A DNA stretch of 64,000 nucleotides from Amycolatopsis azurea DSM 43854 (GTDB lineage: Bacteria; Actinomycetota; Actinomycetes; Mycobacteriales; Pseudonocardiaceae). A model generated the notes under the pieces. The model searched no databases and was not told the origin of the DNA. It worked only from the letters and a program-made list of their open reading frames with translations. A program made the translations under genes and the position numbers. This document shows positions 32,720-40,964 of the stretch, piece by piece. How positions within the stretch are numbered: the stretch's first letter is position 1; every line of letters begins with the position of its first letter. The DNA lies in NCBI RefSeq assembly GCF_001995215.1, contig NZ_MUXN01000014.1, positions 118,926-182,925 of the forward strand. Reading direction: 5' to 3'.

Positions 32720-33211
32720 GTGGCGGATCCCTCTTTCGACGTGGTGAGCAAGGTCGATCGCCAGGAGGTGGACAACGCCCTGAACCAGGCCAGCAAGGAA
32801 CTCGGTACGCGGTTCGACTTCCGGGGTACCGGGACCAAGATCGACTGGTCCGGTGAAGAGGCGATCGCGATCGAGTCCGAGACCGAAGAGCGCGCGCTGG
32901 CGGCGGTCGAGGTGTTCAAGGAGAAGCTGATCAAGCGCGGCATCTCCCTGAAGGCGTTCGAGGCGGACGAGCCGGCGCTGTCCGGCAAGATCTACAAGGT
33001 GGGCGGCAAGATCCTGCAGGGGATCGCGTCGGACAAGGCGAAGCAGATCGCCAAATTCATCCGCGACGAGGGCCCCAAGGGGGTCCAGGCGCAGATCCAG
33101 GGCGACCAGCTGCGGGTGTCCGGCAAGAAGAAGGACCAGCTGCAGGACGTGATCGCCTTGCTGAAAGGCAAGGACTTCGAGATCGCGCTGCAGTTCACGA
33201 ACTACCGCTGA
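32720..33211 (+). CDS. YajQ-family nucleotide-binding protein
   Basis: 163 residues from GTG 32720: ADPSFDVVSKVDRQEVDNALNQASKELGTRFDFRGT, EKLIKRGISLKAF, IYKVGGKILQGIASDKAKQIAKFIRDEGPKGVQAQIQGDQLRVSGKKKDQLQDVIALLK. The full YajQ pattern of two RNP-like domains is present. YajQ binds c-di-GMP in Xanthomonas and nucleotides or RNA elsewhere; the function here is unknown. A link to the EAL protein at 15178 is possible but unshown. Single gene ending in a terminator. Confidence 0.95.
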   Translation: MADPSFDVVSKVDRQEVDNALNQASKELGTRFDFRGTGTKIDWSGEEAIAIESETEERALAAVEVFKEKLIKRGISLKAFEADEPALSGKIYKVGGKILQGIASDKAKQIAKFIRDEGPKGVQAQIQGDQLRVSGKKKDQLQDVIALLKGKDFEIALQFTNYR

Positions 33212-33221
33212 TCCCGGCGGG

Positions 33222-33256
33222 GAAGGCCACCTTCGGAAGTCTCGAAGGTGGCCTTC
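33222..33256 (+). terminator. Terminator hairpin after yajQ
   Basis: GAAGGCCACCTTCG/CGAAGGTGGCCTTC with loop GAAGTCT, 10 bp after the stop. Confidence 0.85.
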
Positions 33257-33272
33257 GTCATACCCGAGACAG

Positions 33273-33956
33273 CTAAGACCCGGTGACCGTCCAGGTCCCG
33301 TCGCCTTCCACCGACAGGTAGGCCGGGCCGGACACGGGCACGTCGCCCTTGTAGTCGCCGAGCTGGTTCACGGGGAGATCCGAGTAGTCGCCGCTGTGCA
33401 CCCACACCGCGGTGCGGCCGCTGTTCTTGGTCGTGACGGCGACCGACGAGACGGCGTCGGGGACCGCGAAGACCGCTTCGCTCTTGCCCGAGAGGGGTTT
33501 GCCCGGTTCGAGTACGGGCAGGCCGCTTTCGTCGGTGATGGTCAGCGTCCAGGCGGCGTTGGCCTTGATGGTGAACGTCTTCGCCCGGTAGCCGGGCATG
33601 TCGTTGATCCACTGCGTGCCCTTGTACGGGCCGATGTCGTTGACGATCAGCTCGTTCTCGGTGTTGACCGCGACGTGCCCGGAGCACTTCGGACAGTCGA
33701 AGGTCACGAAGCCGAGGCGCATCGGCCAGGTCATCGGGACCGACGCGTTCCCCTTGCCCGAGTACTTCTCCGCCGGCTGCGGGCCGGGGCGCGGGGTGGT
33801 CGTGGACGTCGGCGGCGTGGGGGTCGCTGAGGGTGAGCGCAGCCCTTCCGGGGCGGCGGCCCGCGGGACGACGCGGCCCAGGTTCGACGGCGAGCAGGCC
33901 ATCAGGCCGAAGGTCAGCAGCACGGCGGCCGACGCCGCGCACAAGCGCCTGATCAC
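33273..33956 (-). CDS. Probable lipoprotein, function unknown
   Basis: 227 residues. The signal is lipoprotein type: RRLCAASAAVLLTFGLMAC (lipobox LMAC, modified Cys21). A Pro/Thr-rich linker (40-60) leads to a domain with a CPKC pair (FDCPKCSGHVAVNTEN) and beta-rich segments (AWTLTITDESGLPVLEP; WTVTGS at the end). The CPKC might bind metal or be a redox pair. Exported to the outer face of the membrane. The 180-bp region upstream is divergent with the gene at 34140. Confidence 0.85.
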   Translation of the reverse strand: MIRRLCAASAAVLLTFGLMACSPSNLGRVVPRAAAPEGLRSPSATPTPPTSTTTPRPGPQPAEKYSGKGNASVPMTWPMRLGFVTFDCPKCSGHVAVNTENELIVNDIGPYKGTQWINDMPGYRAKTFTIKANAAWTLTITDESGLPVLEPGKPLSGKSEAVFAVPDAVSSVAVTTKNSGRTAVWVHSGDYSDLPVNQLGDYKGDVPVSGPAYLSVEGDGTWTVTGS

Positions 33957-34139
33957 GGACTTCCCCCTAGTTGATCGGTCATGGGATCTTCGCCGACCGA
34001 TAGCCCAGCGTTACCGGACCACCCGGCCGAGCGATTCAGGCCACCCGGGCGTGGGTTTCTGCCGCAACGCCCTCGCGGGAGTCCGAAAAGGACAAATGTC
34101 CGTGTTGTAATCCGGCGATCGCGTTCAAGGAAGGTCTCG

Positions 34140-35288
34140 ATGAAGCGCCGTTTCAGCTCCGCACTCGCTCTCGCACTGTCACTCACAGTGATCGCTTCCC
34201 TGTTCACGTCCGCGCAGGCCGCGGACCGGCAACAGCTCGTGCCCGGCTACGGTTCGTATCCCCGGCTCATCCGCCTGGAGCATTCGCCGATCGGCCGTGG
34301 CCGCATCCTCGCGTCGCTGACCAGCGAAGACGCGAGTGGCAAGTTCACCCCGATCATGGAGAGCACCGACGAGGGCGCGACCTTCCACAAGGTCGGCGAG
34401 ATCCGCGACCGTGACGGCCGCTACGGCATGTGCTGCGGGACGCTGTACGAGTTGCCGCAGCGTGTCGGCAGGCTTCGCGCGGGCACTCTGCTGTGGGCGG
34501 CGAGTTACCGGCAGGACTCCGGTCCGCAGCGGCGGATCGGCATCAAGATCTGGTACAGCCGCGACGCCGGCCGCAGCTGGTCCTTCCTGTCCGAGGCCGC
34601 CCGTTCGCACAACCACGACGGCATCTGGGAGCCGGAGTTCGTCGTCGACGCGGGCGGCACGCTGTGGGTGCACTACGCCGACGAGACCGAGGCACCGCAG
34701 TTCGCGCAGGTGATGAACCGCGTCGCGTCCACCGACGGGGTGAACTGGGGCACCAAGCAGCGCACCATGGCCATCCCGCCCCATCGGGTGCGGCCGGGGA
34801 TGCCGATCATCCGCCGCCTCCCCGACGGCCGGTACTACCTGGCCTACGAGATCTGCAACTACGGCGACCGCTACTGCGACCCGTACTTCAAGATCTCCTC
34901 CGACGGCGCCAACTGGGGCGATCCGCTCGATCCCGGCACCCGCGTCATGACCGCCAACGGCAACTACTTCCAGCACGCCCAGACGATCACGCTGTTCCCC
35001 GGCGGCCCGAACGGGGTGCGGCTGGTGATGGTCGGGCAGATCTACACCAACGCCGCCGGTGCCCCGCAGGACAGGAACGGCCAGGTCCTGCTCGCCAACG
35101 ACAACTTCGGCGCCGGGAACTGGTACGAACTGCCCGCGCCGGTGCACATCACCGGCATCTACAACAACTTCTGCCCCAACTACAGCTCGACGCTGCTGCC
35201 GGTCGACGGCGGCAAGAACGTGTTGCAGATCTCCACCGAGTACAACCTGGGCTGCAAGGCCTATTTCGCGAAGGGCCCCGCGTTCTGA
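34140..35288 (+). CDS. Secreted sialidase-superfamily (BNR/Asp-box) protein
   Basis: 382 residues from ATG 34140, preceded by AAGGAAGG. The signal peptide ends about TSAQAA. The mature part is a beta-propeller with Asp-boxes: STDEGATF, SRDAGRSW and SSDGANWG. RLIRLEHSPIGRGRILAS carries an Arg as in sialidase triads. It resembles exo-sialidase-like or uncharacterised fungal/actinobacterial BNR glycosidases. Six or more cysteines suggest disulphides. It may cleave extracellular glycans. rmlA starts 52 bp downstream, probably with its own promoter. Confidence 0.85.
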   Translation: MKRRFSSALALALSLTVIASLFTSAQAADRQQLVPGYGSYPRLIRLEHSPIGRGRILASLTSEDASGKFTPIMESTDEGATFHKVGEIRDRDGRYGMCCGTLYELPQRVGRLRAGTLLWAASYRQDSGPQRRIGIKIWYSRDAGRSWSFLSEAARSHNHDGIWEPEFVVDAGGTLWVHYADETEAPQFAQVMNRVASTDGVNWGTKQRTMAIPPHRVRPGMPIIRRLPDGRYYLAYEICNYGDRYCDPYFKISSDGANWGDPLDPGTRVMTANGNYFQHAQTITLFPGGPNGVRLVMVGQIYTNAAGAPQDRNGQVLLANDNFGAGNWYELPAPVHITGIYNNFCPNYSSTLLPVDGGKNVLQISTEYNLGCKAYFAKGPAF

Positions 35289-35340
35289 CCCACCCGGTAG
35301 TGTGAGCCGTCGAGAGAACGGCTACGGAGTGGGGGCGCGC

Positions 35341-36222
35341 ATGAAGGGCATCGTGCTGGCCGGGGGAAGTGGGACGCGTCTGCATCCCATCACCCAGGCG
35401 ATCTCGAAACAGCTGCTGCCGGTCTACGACAAACCGATGATCTACTACCCGATCTCGGTGCTGATGTTCGCCGGGATCCGCGAGATCCTGATCATCTCGA
35501 CCCCCGTCGACCTGCCGCATTTCCGGCGGTTGCTCGGTGACGGCAGCCAGTTCGGGCTCAGCTTCAGCTACGCCGAACAGGCCGCCCCCAACGGGCTGGC
35601 CGAGGCGTTCGTCATCGGCTCGGACTTCGTCGGCGACGACGACGTCGCGCTCGTGCTCGGCGACAACATCTTCTACGGCCAGGGGTTCTCCAGCAGGCTC
35701 CAGGCCGCCGCGACAGCGCTCGACGGCTGTGTCCTGTTCGGCTACCCGGTGAAAGATCCGCAGCGCTACGGCGTCGGCGAGATCGACGCCGACGGCAAAC
35801 TCCTCTCCATCGAGGAGAAACCCGAGAAGCCGAAGTCGAACAAGGCCATCACGGGCCTGTACTTCTACGACAACCAGGTCGTCGAGATCGCCCGTGACCT
35901 CAAGCCCTCGCCGCGCGGGGAGCTGGAGATCACGGACGTCAACCTCACCTACCTGCGGCAGGACCGCGCGACCCTGATCGACCTCGGCCGCGGGTTCGCC
36001 TGGCTCGACACCGGCACGCACGACTCGCTGCTGGAGGCGGGCCAGTTCGTGCAGGTCCTCGAGCACCGGACGGGTGTCCGGATCGCCTGTCTCGAGGAGG
36101 TCGCGCTGCGCATGGGCTTCATCGACGCGGACCAGTGCTTCGCGCTGGGCGCGAAGCTGGCGAAGTCCGGCTACGGCGAATATCTGATGAACGTCGCACG
36201 CACGCAGGGCGCTAGCGGCTGA
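35341..36222 (+). CDS. rmlA: Glucose-1-phosphate thymidylyltransferase (RmlA)
   Basis: 293 residues. Nucleotidyltransferase signature MKGIVLAGGSGTRLHPIT, then SKQLLPVYDKPMIYYPIS, LVLGDNIFYG, SIEEKPEKPKSNKAITGLYFYD and WLDTGTHDSLLEAG. Makes dTDP-glucose from glucose-1-phosphate and dTTP, the first step to dTDP-rhamnose and other deoxysugars. rmlB, rmlC and rmlD are not adjacent; an RmlC-like gene lies 17 kb away in the glycan operon. Its 3' end overlaps the convergent monooxygenase by 11 bp. Confidence 0.97.
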   Translation: MKGIVLAGGSGTRLHPITQAISKQLLPVYDKPMIYYPISVLMFAGIREILIISTPVDLPHFRRLLGDGSQFGLSFSYAEQAAPNGLAEAFVIGSDFVGDDDVALVLGDNIFYGQGFSSRLQAAATALDGCVLFGYPVKDPQRYGVGEIDADGKLLSIEEKPEKPKSNKAITGLYFYDNQVVEIARDLKPSPRGELEITDVNLTYLRQDRATLIDLGRGFAWLDTGTHDSLLEAGQFVQVLEHRTGVRIACLEEVALRMGFIDADQCFALGAKLAKSGYGEYLMNVARTQGASG

Positions 36223-37528
36223 ACAGGTGCTCCCGCAGGGTGTCGCCGGTGTAATCGGTCCGGAAGACGCCCCGTTCCTGGAGATGCGGGACGACGTCGT
36301 CGACGAAGGCGTCCAGACCGCCCGGGGTCAGGTGCGGCACCAGCACGAAGCCGTCGGCGGCGTCGCTCTGGACGTACTCGTCGATCGACTCCGCGACCTG
36401 CCGGGCGGTCCCGACGAACTGCTGGCGCGCGGTCACCTCGATGACCAGTTCGCGGATCGAGAGTTTCTTCTCCTCCGCGAGCGCCCGCCATTTCGCGGCC
36501 ACGGCCAGGGGATCCTTCTCGTGCCGGACGCGGCCCCAGGTCAGCGGTTCGGCGTCGGGGTCCGGGTCGACCTCGGGCAGCGGGCCGTCGGCGTCGTAGG
36601 CGGAGAGGTCGCGGCTCCACACCTGTTCGAGGAACTGGATCGCGGTGGCCGGGCGCACCTGCTGGTAGCGGATCTCCCGCGCGTACTCGTGCGCGTCCTC
36701 CTCGGTGTCGCCGAGGACGAAGGTCGCGGCGGGCATGATCAGCAGTTCGCCGGGCTCGCGACCGTAGGCGGGAAGGCGTCGTTTGACGTCGGCGAAGAAC
36801 TCCTTGCCGCTTTCCAGTGAACCGTGGCGGCTGAAGATGACGTCGGCGGTCTTGGCGGCGAATTCCCTGCCCTCGTCGGAATCCCCGGCCTGGATGACGA
36901 TCGGCTGTCCCTGCGGTGTCCTCGGAACGGTGAACTCGCCGCGGATGTCGAACTGCGGTCCACTGTGGACGAAGCGGCCGATGCCGCGCGCGAAGACGCC
37001 GTTCTCCTTGTCCCCCACCAGCGCGTCGGGTGCCCAGCTGTCCCAGAGTTCCCGCACGGTGGCGAGGAATTCCTCGGCGCGGCGGTAGCGGTCCTCGCGT
37101 TTCAGGAAGCCGCCTCGCCGGAAGTTCTGCCCCGTCCACGCGTCCGGCGAGGTGACGACGTTCCACGCGGCGCGGCCGCCGGAGAGGTGGTCGATGCTCG
37201 CGACCTGCCGCGCGACCTCGTACGGCTCGTTGAAGGTCGACGACAGCGTGCCCGCGAGGCCGAGGCGGGTGGTGACCGCGGAGAGCGCGGCCAGCACGGT
37301 GGTCGTGTTCGGCCTGCCGACGACGTCGGAGTCGAGGATCTCGCCCGCGTGTTCGCGCAGGCGGAGGCCTTCGGCGAGGAACAGGAAATCGAACTTGCCC
37401 CGCTCGGCGGTGCGCGCGAGGTGCTCGAAGGACGAAAAGTCGATTTGGCTACCCGAACGCGGGTCGCTCCACACGGTCGTGTTGTTGACGCCGGGGAAGT
37501 GCGCGGCAAGTTTGACCTGCTTGGGCAT
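36212..37528 (-). CDS. FMN-dependent monooxygenase, NtaA/SnaA/DszA family
   Basis: 438 residues from ATG 37526-37528 with GGAGG 8 bp upstream. Family segments: KQVKLAAHFPGVNNTTVWSDPRSGSQIDFSSFEHLARTAERGKFDFLFLAEG, SSTFNEPYEVARQVASIDHLSGGRAAWNVVTS, and QPIVIQAGDSDEGREFAAKTADVIFS. These enzymes use reduced FMN from a separate reductase to oxidise nitrilotriacetate, sulphur heterocycles or other xenobiotics. Starts 3 bp after a second flavin oxidoreductase gene (37532-38602), so the two form an operon. Confidence 0.93.
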   Translation of the reverse strand: MPKQVKLAAHFPGVNNTTVWSDPRSGSQIDFSSFEHLARTAERGKFDFLFLAEGLRLREHAGEILDSDVVGRPNTTTVLAALSAVTTRLGLAGTLSSTFNEPYEVARQVASIDHLSGGRAAWNVVTSPDAWTGQNFRRGGFLKREDRYRRAEEFLATVRELWDSWAPDALVGDKENGVFARGIGRFVHSGPQFDIRGEFTVPRTPQGQPIVIQAGDSDEGREFAAKTADVIFSRHGSLESGKEFFADVKRRLPAYGREPGELLIMPAATFVLGDTEEDAHEYAREIRYQQVRPATAIQFLEQVWSRDLSAYDADGPLPEVDPDPDAEPLTWGRVRHEKDPLAVAAKWRALAEEKKLSIRELVIEVTARQQFVGTARQVAESIDEYVQSDAADGFVLVPHLTPGGLDAFVDDVVPHLQERGVFRTDYTGDTLREHLFSR

Positions 37529-37531
37529 CTG

Positions 37532-38602
37532 TCACGCCTCCGCGTACTGGTTGGCGGCGACCCCGAGGCCGAGGTGGTCGCGCAGGGTGGAGCCGGTGTA
37601 GGTCTGCCGGAACGCGTCCGCGGCCTGGAGCGCGGGGACGGTCTCGGCGGTGAAGAGCGCCAGGTCGTCGGGCAGGACGGCGGGCCGGATGTGGAAGCCG
37701 TCGAGGCCGGCCGACGCCGCGATGCCGGGCAGTTCGGAGGCGAGGTCGGCGGGCGTGCCGGTGAAACTCAGGCCCGGCGGGAAGGGCGCGTAAGCCTCCA
37801 GCGCTCGGCGGCGGTCGATGGCCGCCTGCTCGGTTTCGGCGAGCACGATCGAGAGGCCGGCCAGGAGTTTGGCGTCCGGGAAGCGCTCGCGGGCGTCGCG
37901 GATCTCGTCGATCAGGACGACGTCGGCACCGTGTGCGTAGGGCGAGTCGCCGTACACCGCGACGACGGGGTGGCCCTGCGGCGGGCGCGGCGTGATCGAA
38001 GGTCCCTTGATGTCGAAGAAGCGGCCTTCGAAGTCGACGTAGTGGAGCTTGTCGCGGTCGATGAAGCGGCCGGTCGGCTCGTCGCGGATGATCGCGCCGT
38101 CCTCCCAGCTGTCCCAAAGGCGCGCGACGACGTCGACGACCTCGGCATTCTCGGCTTCGGCGTCCACCTCGGACGGCAGCGTGCGCCTGCCGAAGTGCGC
38201 GACCTCGGCTTCGGTGCGCGAAGGGACCGCGAGGACGCCTGCGCGGCCGCGGCTCGCGAAGTCGAGCGACGCGACGGCCGTCGAGATGTGGAACGGCTCG
38301 GTGTGGGTGGTGGTGACCGTCGGGACGAGGCCGATTCCGCTGGTCGCGGGGGCTATCGCGGCGAAGGTCAGCAGGGCGTCGAGCCGCCCTCGGACGACCT
38401 CCTCACCGCCGGGCTGGAGCGCGAGGGTGTCGTCGAGGGTGACGAAGTCGAGCGAAGCCGCTTCGGCGAGCTTCGCGTGGGACAGGTAGTGGGCGGCGGT
38501 GAACAAGGCGGCCGGGCGGACGTCGGACACCCGCCAGGCGGCCGGATGCTGCCCGGCCCCGTCGAGCGCGACCCCGAGGTGCAACTGCTGTGCGGAAGCC
38601 AT
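37532..38602 (-). CDS. LLM-class flavin-dependent oxidoreductase
   Basis: 356 residues. Luciferase-like TIM-barrel pattern: QLHLGVALDGAGQHPAAWR, YLSHAKLAEAASLDFVTLDDTLAL, SGIGLVPTVTTTHTEPFHISTAVASLDFASRGRAGVLAVPSR, and GHPVVAVYGDSPYAH. It is distinct from, and shorter than, its operon partner DszA-like monooxygenase; both likely act in one oxidation pathway. No flavin reductase is adjacent. The start (38602) lies directly at the repeat array. Confidence 0.88.
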   Translation of the reverse strand: MASAQQLHLGVALDGAGQHPAAWRVSDVRPAALFTAAHYLSHAKLAEAASLDFVTLDDTLALQPGGEEVVRGRLDALLTFAAIAPATSGIGLVPTVTTTHTEPFHISTAVASLDFASRGRAGVLAVPSRTEAEVAHFGRRTLPSEVDAEAENAEVVDVVARLWDSWEDGAIIRDEPTGRFIDRDKLHYVDFEGRFFDIKGPSITPRPPQGHPVVAVYGDSPYAHGADVVLIDEIRDARERFPDAKLLAGLSIVLAETEQAAIDRRRALEAYAPFPPGLSFTGTPADLASELPGIAASAGLDGFHIRPAVLPDDLALFTAETVPALQAADAFRQTYTGSTLRDHLGLGVAANQYAEA

Positions 38603-38659
38603 GCCCGGGGAACCCCCAGGCCCACCCCTCGATTCCCCCTCCCACTACCTGGGACGTTC

Positions 38660-38921
38660 GCGTTTAGCCCGCTAAACGCGATCCGGCCGCCGACCTACGT
38701 TTAGCCCCCTAATCGCGATCCCGGGGGCCGGGCGGGCGACCTGCGTTTCGCGGGCTAATCGCGATCCGGACACGGAGCGCAGTTAGCGGGCTAAACGCGA
38801 TCCCGGGGAGGGAGGGGCGGGACTTGCGTTTCGCGGGCTAATCGCGATCCCGGCGGCCCACCTGCGTTTCGCGGGCTAAACGCGATCCGGGGTGCCGACC
38901 TGCGTTTAGCCCCCTAAACGC
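38660..38921. repeat. Array of seven palindromic units, spacing 36-47 bp
   Basis: Units start at 38660 (perfect), 38697, 38743, 38779, 38826, 38864 and 38902 (steps 37, 46, 36, 47, 38, 38). Five share a downstream GATCC-G flank and most a GACCTGCG-like upstream flank. Alleles in the core are TTTAG, TTTCG and AATCG. The array fills most of the 347 bp between htpX and the monooxygenase operon; I see no gene in that gap. Confidence 0.9.
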
Positions 38922-38949
38922 GATCCGGGGGGATGGGGGGCGGGCGGGG

Positions 38950-39816
38950 TCAGAAGGGGTGGCGCGCCATTTCTTCCAGGCGCCGGATGCGTTCGGCCAT
39001 GGGCGGGTGGGTCGAGAAGAGCTTCGAGAGGCCTTCGCCCGGACGGAACGGGTTCGCGATCATCAGGTGCGACTGCGAGACGAGCTTCGGCTCCGGCACG
39101 AGCGGGGCCGCCCGCGTGCCTTGGTCGAGTTTCCGCAGCGCCGACGCCAGGCCGAGCGGGTCGCCGGTGAGTTCCGCGCCCGACGCGTCGGCTTGGAACT
39201 CCCGCGACCGGCTCACCCCGAGCTTCACGACGGCGGCTGCGATCGGACCGACGAGCACCAGGAGCAGCGCCACCAGCGGGCTGTCGCCGTCCTCGCGGTC
39301 GTTGCCGCCGAAGACGCTCGCGAACATCGCGATGTTGGCGATCACGCTGATCACGCTCGCCAGCGCGCCCGCGACGCACGAGATGAGGATGTCGCGGTTG
39401 TAGACATGGGACAGTTCGTGCCCGAGCACCGCCCGCAGCTCGCGTTCGTCGAGCAGGTCGAGGATGCCGGTGGTGCAGCACACCGCCGCGTGCCGGGGGC
39501 TCCGGCCGGTGGCGAAGGCGTTCGGGGCCTGCGTGGGGCTGAGGTAGAGCCTCGGCATCGGCTGGCGCGCCGTGGTCGCCAGCTCGCGCACGATCCGGTA
39601 CATCGCCGGCTGCTCGGCCTCGGAAACCGGTCGGGCCCGCATGGCCCGCAGCGCCAGCTTGTCGGAGTTGAAATAGGCGTACGCGTTGACCCCGAGCGCC
39701 ACCACCAGGCCGATGACCAGCGCGCCCCGCCCGAAGAACCCGCTGATCCCGACGATGAGCGCGGACAGCACGCCGAGCAGGACGACGGTCTTCAGCCCGT
39801 TCTGGTGTTTGTGCAC
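38950..39816 (-). CDS. htpX: Zinc metalloprotease HtpX
   Basis: 288 residues from a GTG start preceded by AGGAGCAGG. Two N-terminal membrane helices (LLGVLSALIVGISGFF, ALVIGLVVALGVNAY), zinc-binding GHELSHVYNRD (HExxH), the third ligand Glu in FQADASGAELTG, and two later membrane helices. It degrades misfolded membrane proteins. Divergent from the gene at 39950; heat-shock control is usual in other bacteria but no operator is evident here. Confidence 0.95.
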   Translation of the reverse strand: MHKHQNGLKTVVLLGVLSALIVGISGFFGRGALVIGLVVALGVNAYAYFNSDKLALRAMRARPVSEAEQPAMYRIVRELATTARQPMPRLYLSPTQAPNAFATGRSPRHAAVCCTTGILDLLDERELRAVLGHELSHVYNRDILISCVAGALASVISVIANIAMFASVFGGNDREDGDSPLVALLLVLVGPIAAAVVKLGVSRSREFQADASGAELTGDPLGLASALRKLDQGTRAAPLVPEPKLVSQSHLMIANPFRPGEGLSKLFSTHPPMAERIRRLEEMARHPF

Positions 39817-39949
39817 GGCGTCCTGCTCCTTTCCTTCTCCAGGGAGGGGTTACTCATCGGAAACAACGCGATCGGGGGACGCGAAGTTCCTTCGCGTGCC
39901 CGGTTCGCGGGTTATCGTCGAACCCCGGAACGATCATGGGGAGGCGCCT

Positions 39950-40918
39950 GTGCGAGGACCCGAACTGAGCCGCCGAGCCCTGTTCACGCTGGCCGCGGCC
40001 GGTGCTTCCGCGGTCGCCTTCGCGCCGGCGGCCAGAGCCGAAAAAGTGCTCGTCATCGAGGTCGGGGGCGCCCCGGAGGCGGTCGCGGTGAATTCCGTCA
40101 CCGGCTTCGCCTACGTCTCCGATCCGGCCACTGGCACGGTCGTCGTCCTCGACTCGCGGAGCGGCACCGTCGGTGACGTGATCCCGGTCGGCGGCGAGCC
40201 CGCCGGGCTGGCCGTGGACACCGTGACCAACCGCGTCTACGTCACCAACCCGCCCGGCGGGACCGTCCTCGTCATCGACGGCCTGGTCAACGAGGTCGTC
40301 AGTGTGGTGCCCGCCGGTCCCGGCGCGTCCGATGTCGACGTCGACGAGCAGGCGAACCGCGCCTACGCGGTCAGCGATCTCACCGGGACGCTCGCCGTCA
40401 TCGACGGCGTCGGCTGCCGCATGCTGGACCTGGTCCCCGGCCCCACGCGGTCGCTGGCGGCGACGGCGGTCGACAGCGGGCGCAAGCTGGCGTACTGCAC
40501 CAGCCCGGACACGGACTCGCTGGAGGTCTACGACATCGGCGCCCGCAAGTTCACCGGCGGGATCCCGGTCGGACAGTCCCCGACCGGGGTCGCCGTGCAC
40601 CGGCCGTCCGGGACGGTGTTCGTCGCGAATTCGGCGATCCATCATCTGTCCGTCGTCGACGGCGGAGCGCGCAAGGAGAAAGCGACCGTGCTGCTGCGCT
40701 CGGAATCGTCGGCGGTCGCGGTCCACGAAGGATCGAACACCGTCTACGCCAACGGGGGCCCGAACGGGGTCGCCAGGATCGACGGCGTCACGAGCCTGCT
40801 CACCGGCGACCTGTCACTCGGCGTGAACCCCGGCGCGGTCGCGATCGACCAGCGCACCAGAACGGTGTACGTGACGGATCCCTTGCGCGGCAGGGTTTCC
40901 TTGATCAGGGATTTCTGA
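39950..40918 (+). CDS. Tat-exported YncE-like beta-propeller protein
   Basis: 322 residues from GTG 39950 (GGGGAGG upstream). Signal: ELSRRALFTLAAAGASAVAFAPAARA, twin-arginine type. The mature protein is six or seven repeats of the pattern AVNSVTGFAYVSDPATGTVVVLDSRSG, typical of YVTN/YncE seven-bladed propellers. Such proteins bind DNA or ligands in E. coli; the role is unknown here. Single gene. Confidence 0.88.
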   Translation: MRGPELSRRALFTLAAAGASAVAFAPAARAEKVLVIEVGGAPEAVAVNSVTGFAYVSDPATGTVVVLDSRSGTVGDVIPVGGEPAGLAVDTVTNRVYVTNPPGGTVLVIDGLVNEVVSVVPAGPGASDVDVDEQANRAYAVSDLTGTLAVIDGVGCRMLDLVPGPTRSLAATAVDSGRKLAYCTSPDTDSLEVYDIGARKFTGGIPVGQSPTGVAVHRPSGTVFVANSAIHHLSVVDGGARKEKATVLLRSESSAVAVHEGSNTVYANGGPNGVARIDGVTSLLTGDLSLGVNPGAVAIDQRTRTVYVTDPLRGRVSLIRDF

Positions 40919-40964
40919 GTGACCGGCACTCGCCCGCCTCGCCGTCCGCGGGCATGATGGCGGG

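Noticed and set aside
36824..38704. Plus-strand open frame of 626 codons opposite the two monooxygenases
   Set aside because: Shadow of two minus-strand genes with clear family motifs; it also crosses the gap between them.
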